Assembly: GCA_943325425.2 (NCBI GenBank)
Contig: CALPPJ020000074.1
Coordinates: 1-6,658 of the forward strand
DNA length: 6,658 bases
Source of the DNA: Bifidobacterium breve
GTDB lineage: Bacteria > Actinomycetota > Acidimicrobiia > Acidimicrobiales > Ilumatobacteraceae
Reading direction: 5' to 3'
The notes under the pieces are model-generated. The model was not told the origin of the DNA, searched no databases, and saw only the letters and a program-made list of their open reading frames with translations. The position numbers and the translations under genes were made by a program. Below, piece by piece: positions 5,533 through 6,658 of this stretch; the stretch's first letter is position 1, and every line of letters starts with the position of its first letter.

Positions 5533-6335
5533 AGATCGGAATTGGGAAAAATCGTTCCGGAAGTAAGAAAGAGAATCAAGAGTCAGCATCTGAAGATGCC
5601 ATGACGCTCACTCAGCATTTGGCTGAATTGCGTTCACGAATTATCCGGGCCGTTCTTGCCGTGGTGATCAGCATGATGGGTGTTTTGGCGTTTTATGAAC
5701 CTGTTCTGCGGTTCTTGCGTCAACCGTATGACAACGTATGTAAGCGCCGACCCGACTTGGTGTCAAACTGCGATTTTTACTCACTGGGGCCACTTGAAGG
5801 TTTCAACGCTCGTCTCAAGATTTCTTTGTATGGCGGATTGATTTTGGCGCTGCCCGTGGTGTTGTGGCAGATTTGGCGATTTGTGGTGCCAGCGCTTCAT
5901 GCAAAAGAAAAGCGTTACGCCATTCCGTTTGTGTTGTCGTCGGTTTTGCTTTTTGTTATCGGCGGATTCTTCGCGTACTTCACCTTAGATAAGGGTTTGG
6001 AGTGGTTGATCTCGTGGTCGGGCGAAGATGTCCAGCAAGCTTTTCAGATTTCAAAATACGTCAGCTTCGTTGGTCTCATGATTGCCGCTTTTGGAATCGG
6101 ATTTGAGTTTCCAGTTCTGCTTGTTTTCCTGCAACTCGTCGGTGTTTTGAAGCCGCGGCAATTAATTGAAGGTTGGCGAGTCGCGATATTGGTGATCGTG
6201 GTGATCGCGGCAGTGATCACACCGTCGGGTGACCCGATCACTTTGATGCTCTTGGCAGTTCCGCTGATTTTGTTCTATTTCATTTCTATTTTGATTGGCT
6301 ATATCGGTACGCGAAATCGTCCCGTTGACGCCTAG
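5529..6335 (+). CDS. tatC: Twin-arginine translocase subunit TatC
   Basis: TatC is the polytopic core of the Tat translocase and recognises twin-arginine signal peptides. The 268 residues carry six hydrophobic segments, at about 38-57, 98-120, 131-153, 177-203, 217-231 and 236-259. Family residues are intact: TQHLAELRSR (28-37) with Glu33 in the signal-peptide site, GPLEGFNARLKIS (87-99), LPVVLWQIWRFVVPAL (108-123), and FGIGFEFPV (188-196) with Glu193, equivalent to Glu170 of E. coli. Cys71 and Cys81 sit in the first outer loop; M. tuberculosis TatC has a similar pair. The hydrophilic N-terminal extension before Met25 resembles that of mycobacterial TatC and supports the GTG start, which overlaps the tatB stop by four bases. 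The helicase gene follows within 4-31 bases, as tatC-helY does in mycobacteria. Confidence 0.97.
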   Translation: MKIGIGKNRSGSKKENQESASEDAMTLTQHLAELRSRIIRAVLAVVISMMGVLAFYEPVLRFLRQPYDNVCKRRPDLVSNCDFYSLGPLEGFNARLKISLYGGLILALPVVLWQIWRFVVPALHAKEKRYAIPFVLSSVLLFVIGGFFAYFTLDKGLEWLISWSGEDVQQAFQISKYVSFVGLMIAAFGIGFEFPVLLVFLQLVGVLKPRQLIEGWRVAILVIVVIAAVITPSGDPITLMLLAVPLILFYFISILIGYIGTRNRPVDA

Positions 6336-6339
6336 TCAC

Positions 6340-6658
6340 TTGTCAGATGTCCCGAAGAAGCCGATTGTGACTGTGCGGACTGATCGACTGGAGCTCATTG
6401 CCCATTACAAGTTTCCGCTTGATCGATTTCAAGTTGAAGCCATGGATGTACTTGATGCGGGCGAGTCTGTTTTGGTGGCTGCCCCGACTGGTAGCGGAAA
6501 GACGGTGGTCGCTGAATACGGAATTTCATGCGCGTTGGCCGACGGCAAGCGGGCGTTTTACACGGCACCGATCAAAGCGCTGTCAAATCAAAAGTTCAAC
6601 GATCTTGTCGAACTCTATGGCCGTGACAAGATTGGCTTGCTGACTGGCGATAATGCCG
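6340..6658 (+). CDS. helY: HelY/Mtr4-like superfamily 2 helicase, N-terminal part (3' end outside window)
   Basis: The reading frame is open to the window edge and encodes about 106 residues of an ATP-dependent helicase of the Ski2/Mtr4 type, probably acting on RNA. Visible motifs, numbered from TTG 6340, are a Q-motif-like FPLDRFQ (25-31), Walker A APTGSGKT (48-55), motif Ia TAPIKALSNQK (75-85) and GRDKIGLLTGD (94-104). These match actinobacterial HelY, which follows tatC in M. tuberculosis. The rest, including the DEVH box, lies beyond the window. The start is uncertain: TTG 6340 lies four bases after the tatC stop; GTG 6367 has a weak GAAGAAG six bases upstream; GTG 6373 and TTG 6325 are also possible. 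No ATG is available in frame before the conserved region. The tight spacing suggests it is the third gene of the tatB-tatC operon. Confidence 0.9.
   Translation, partial: MSDVPKKPIVTVRTDRLELIAHYKFPLDRFQVEAMDVLDAGESVLVAAPTGSGKTVVAEYGISCALADGKRAFYTAPIKALSNQKFNDLVELYGRDKIGLLTGDNA

Noticed and set aside
5601..5603. ATG 5601 as the tatC start
   Set aside because: The upstream GTG has a ribosome site, the GTGA overlap with tatB, and an N-terminal extension like mycobacterial TatC.
6398..6643. Plus-strand open frame of 81 codons after tatC
   Set aside because: It is out of frame with the helicase sequence, which has Walker A and motif Ia in the frame starting at 6340.

Overview
The window is the 3' part of an actinobacterial Pup-proteasome locus followed by protein-export genes. 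The organism is almost certainly a member of Actinomycetota. The run pup, prcB, prcA, pafA, then tatA/B, tatC and a HelY-type helicase is the order known from Mycobacterium, and the proteins match that family closely. Base composition looks balanced by eye, not strongly GC-rich, and GTG starts are frequent (prcB, pafA, the phosphodiesterase, tatB, tatC). This would fit one of the moderate-GC, possibly aquatic or acidimicrobial, actinobacterial lineages. That lineage guess is an inference and is weak.

Layout. Positions 1-92 hold the last 29 codons of pup, ending in Gly-Gly-Glu. prcB (96-905) and prcA (902-1579) follow, tightly packed, and encode the catalytic beta and gating alpha subunits of the 20S core. 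After a 99-base gap comes an unrecognised gene (1679-2284) encoding a cysteine-rich protein whose N-terminus resembles a degenerate response-regulator receiver. pafA (2352-3710), the Pup ligase, follows after a gap with a 7-bp inverted repeat and a possible promoter placed for a leaderless transcript. lepB, signal peptidase I (3710 or 3755 to 4405), directly adjoins pafA. A likely hairpin terminator overlaps its stop codon. A glycerophosphodiester phosphodiesterase-family gene lies on the minus strand (5148-4435), convergent with lepB and divergent from the next operon. tatB-like (5236-5532), tatC (5529-6335) and the start of a HelY/Mtr4-like helicase (from about 6340, running off the window) form the last plus-strand group.

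How the genes work together. Pup is attached to target lysines by PafA, and tagged proteins are degraded by the PrcAB core with a ring ATPase (Mpa/ARC), which must lie outside the window, as must dop. Because Pup here ends in Glu, it should need no deamidation before ligation. The Tat genes export folded proteins, and signal peptidase I removes their signal peptides. Compared with the mycobacterial order, pafB and pafC are missing between pafA and the tat genes, and lepB plus the inverted phosphodiesterase gene occupy that place. The least understood element is the receiver-like protein embedded in the proteasome cluster.
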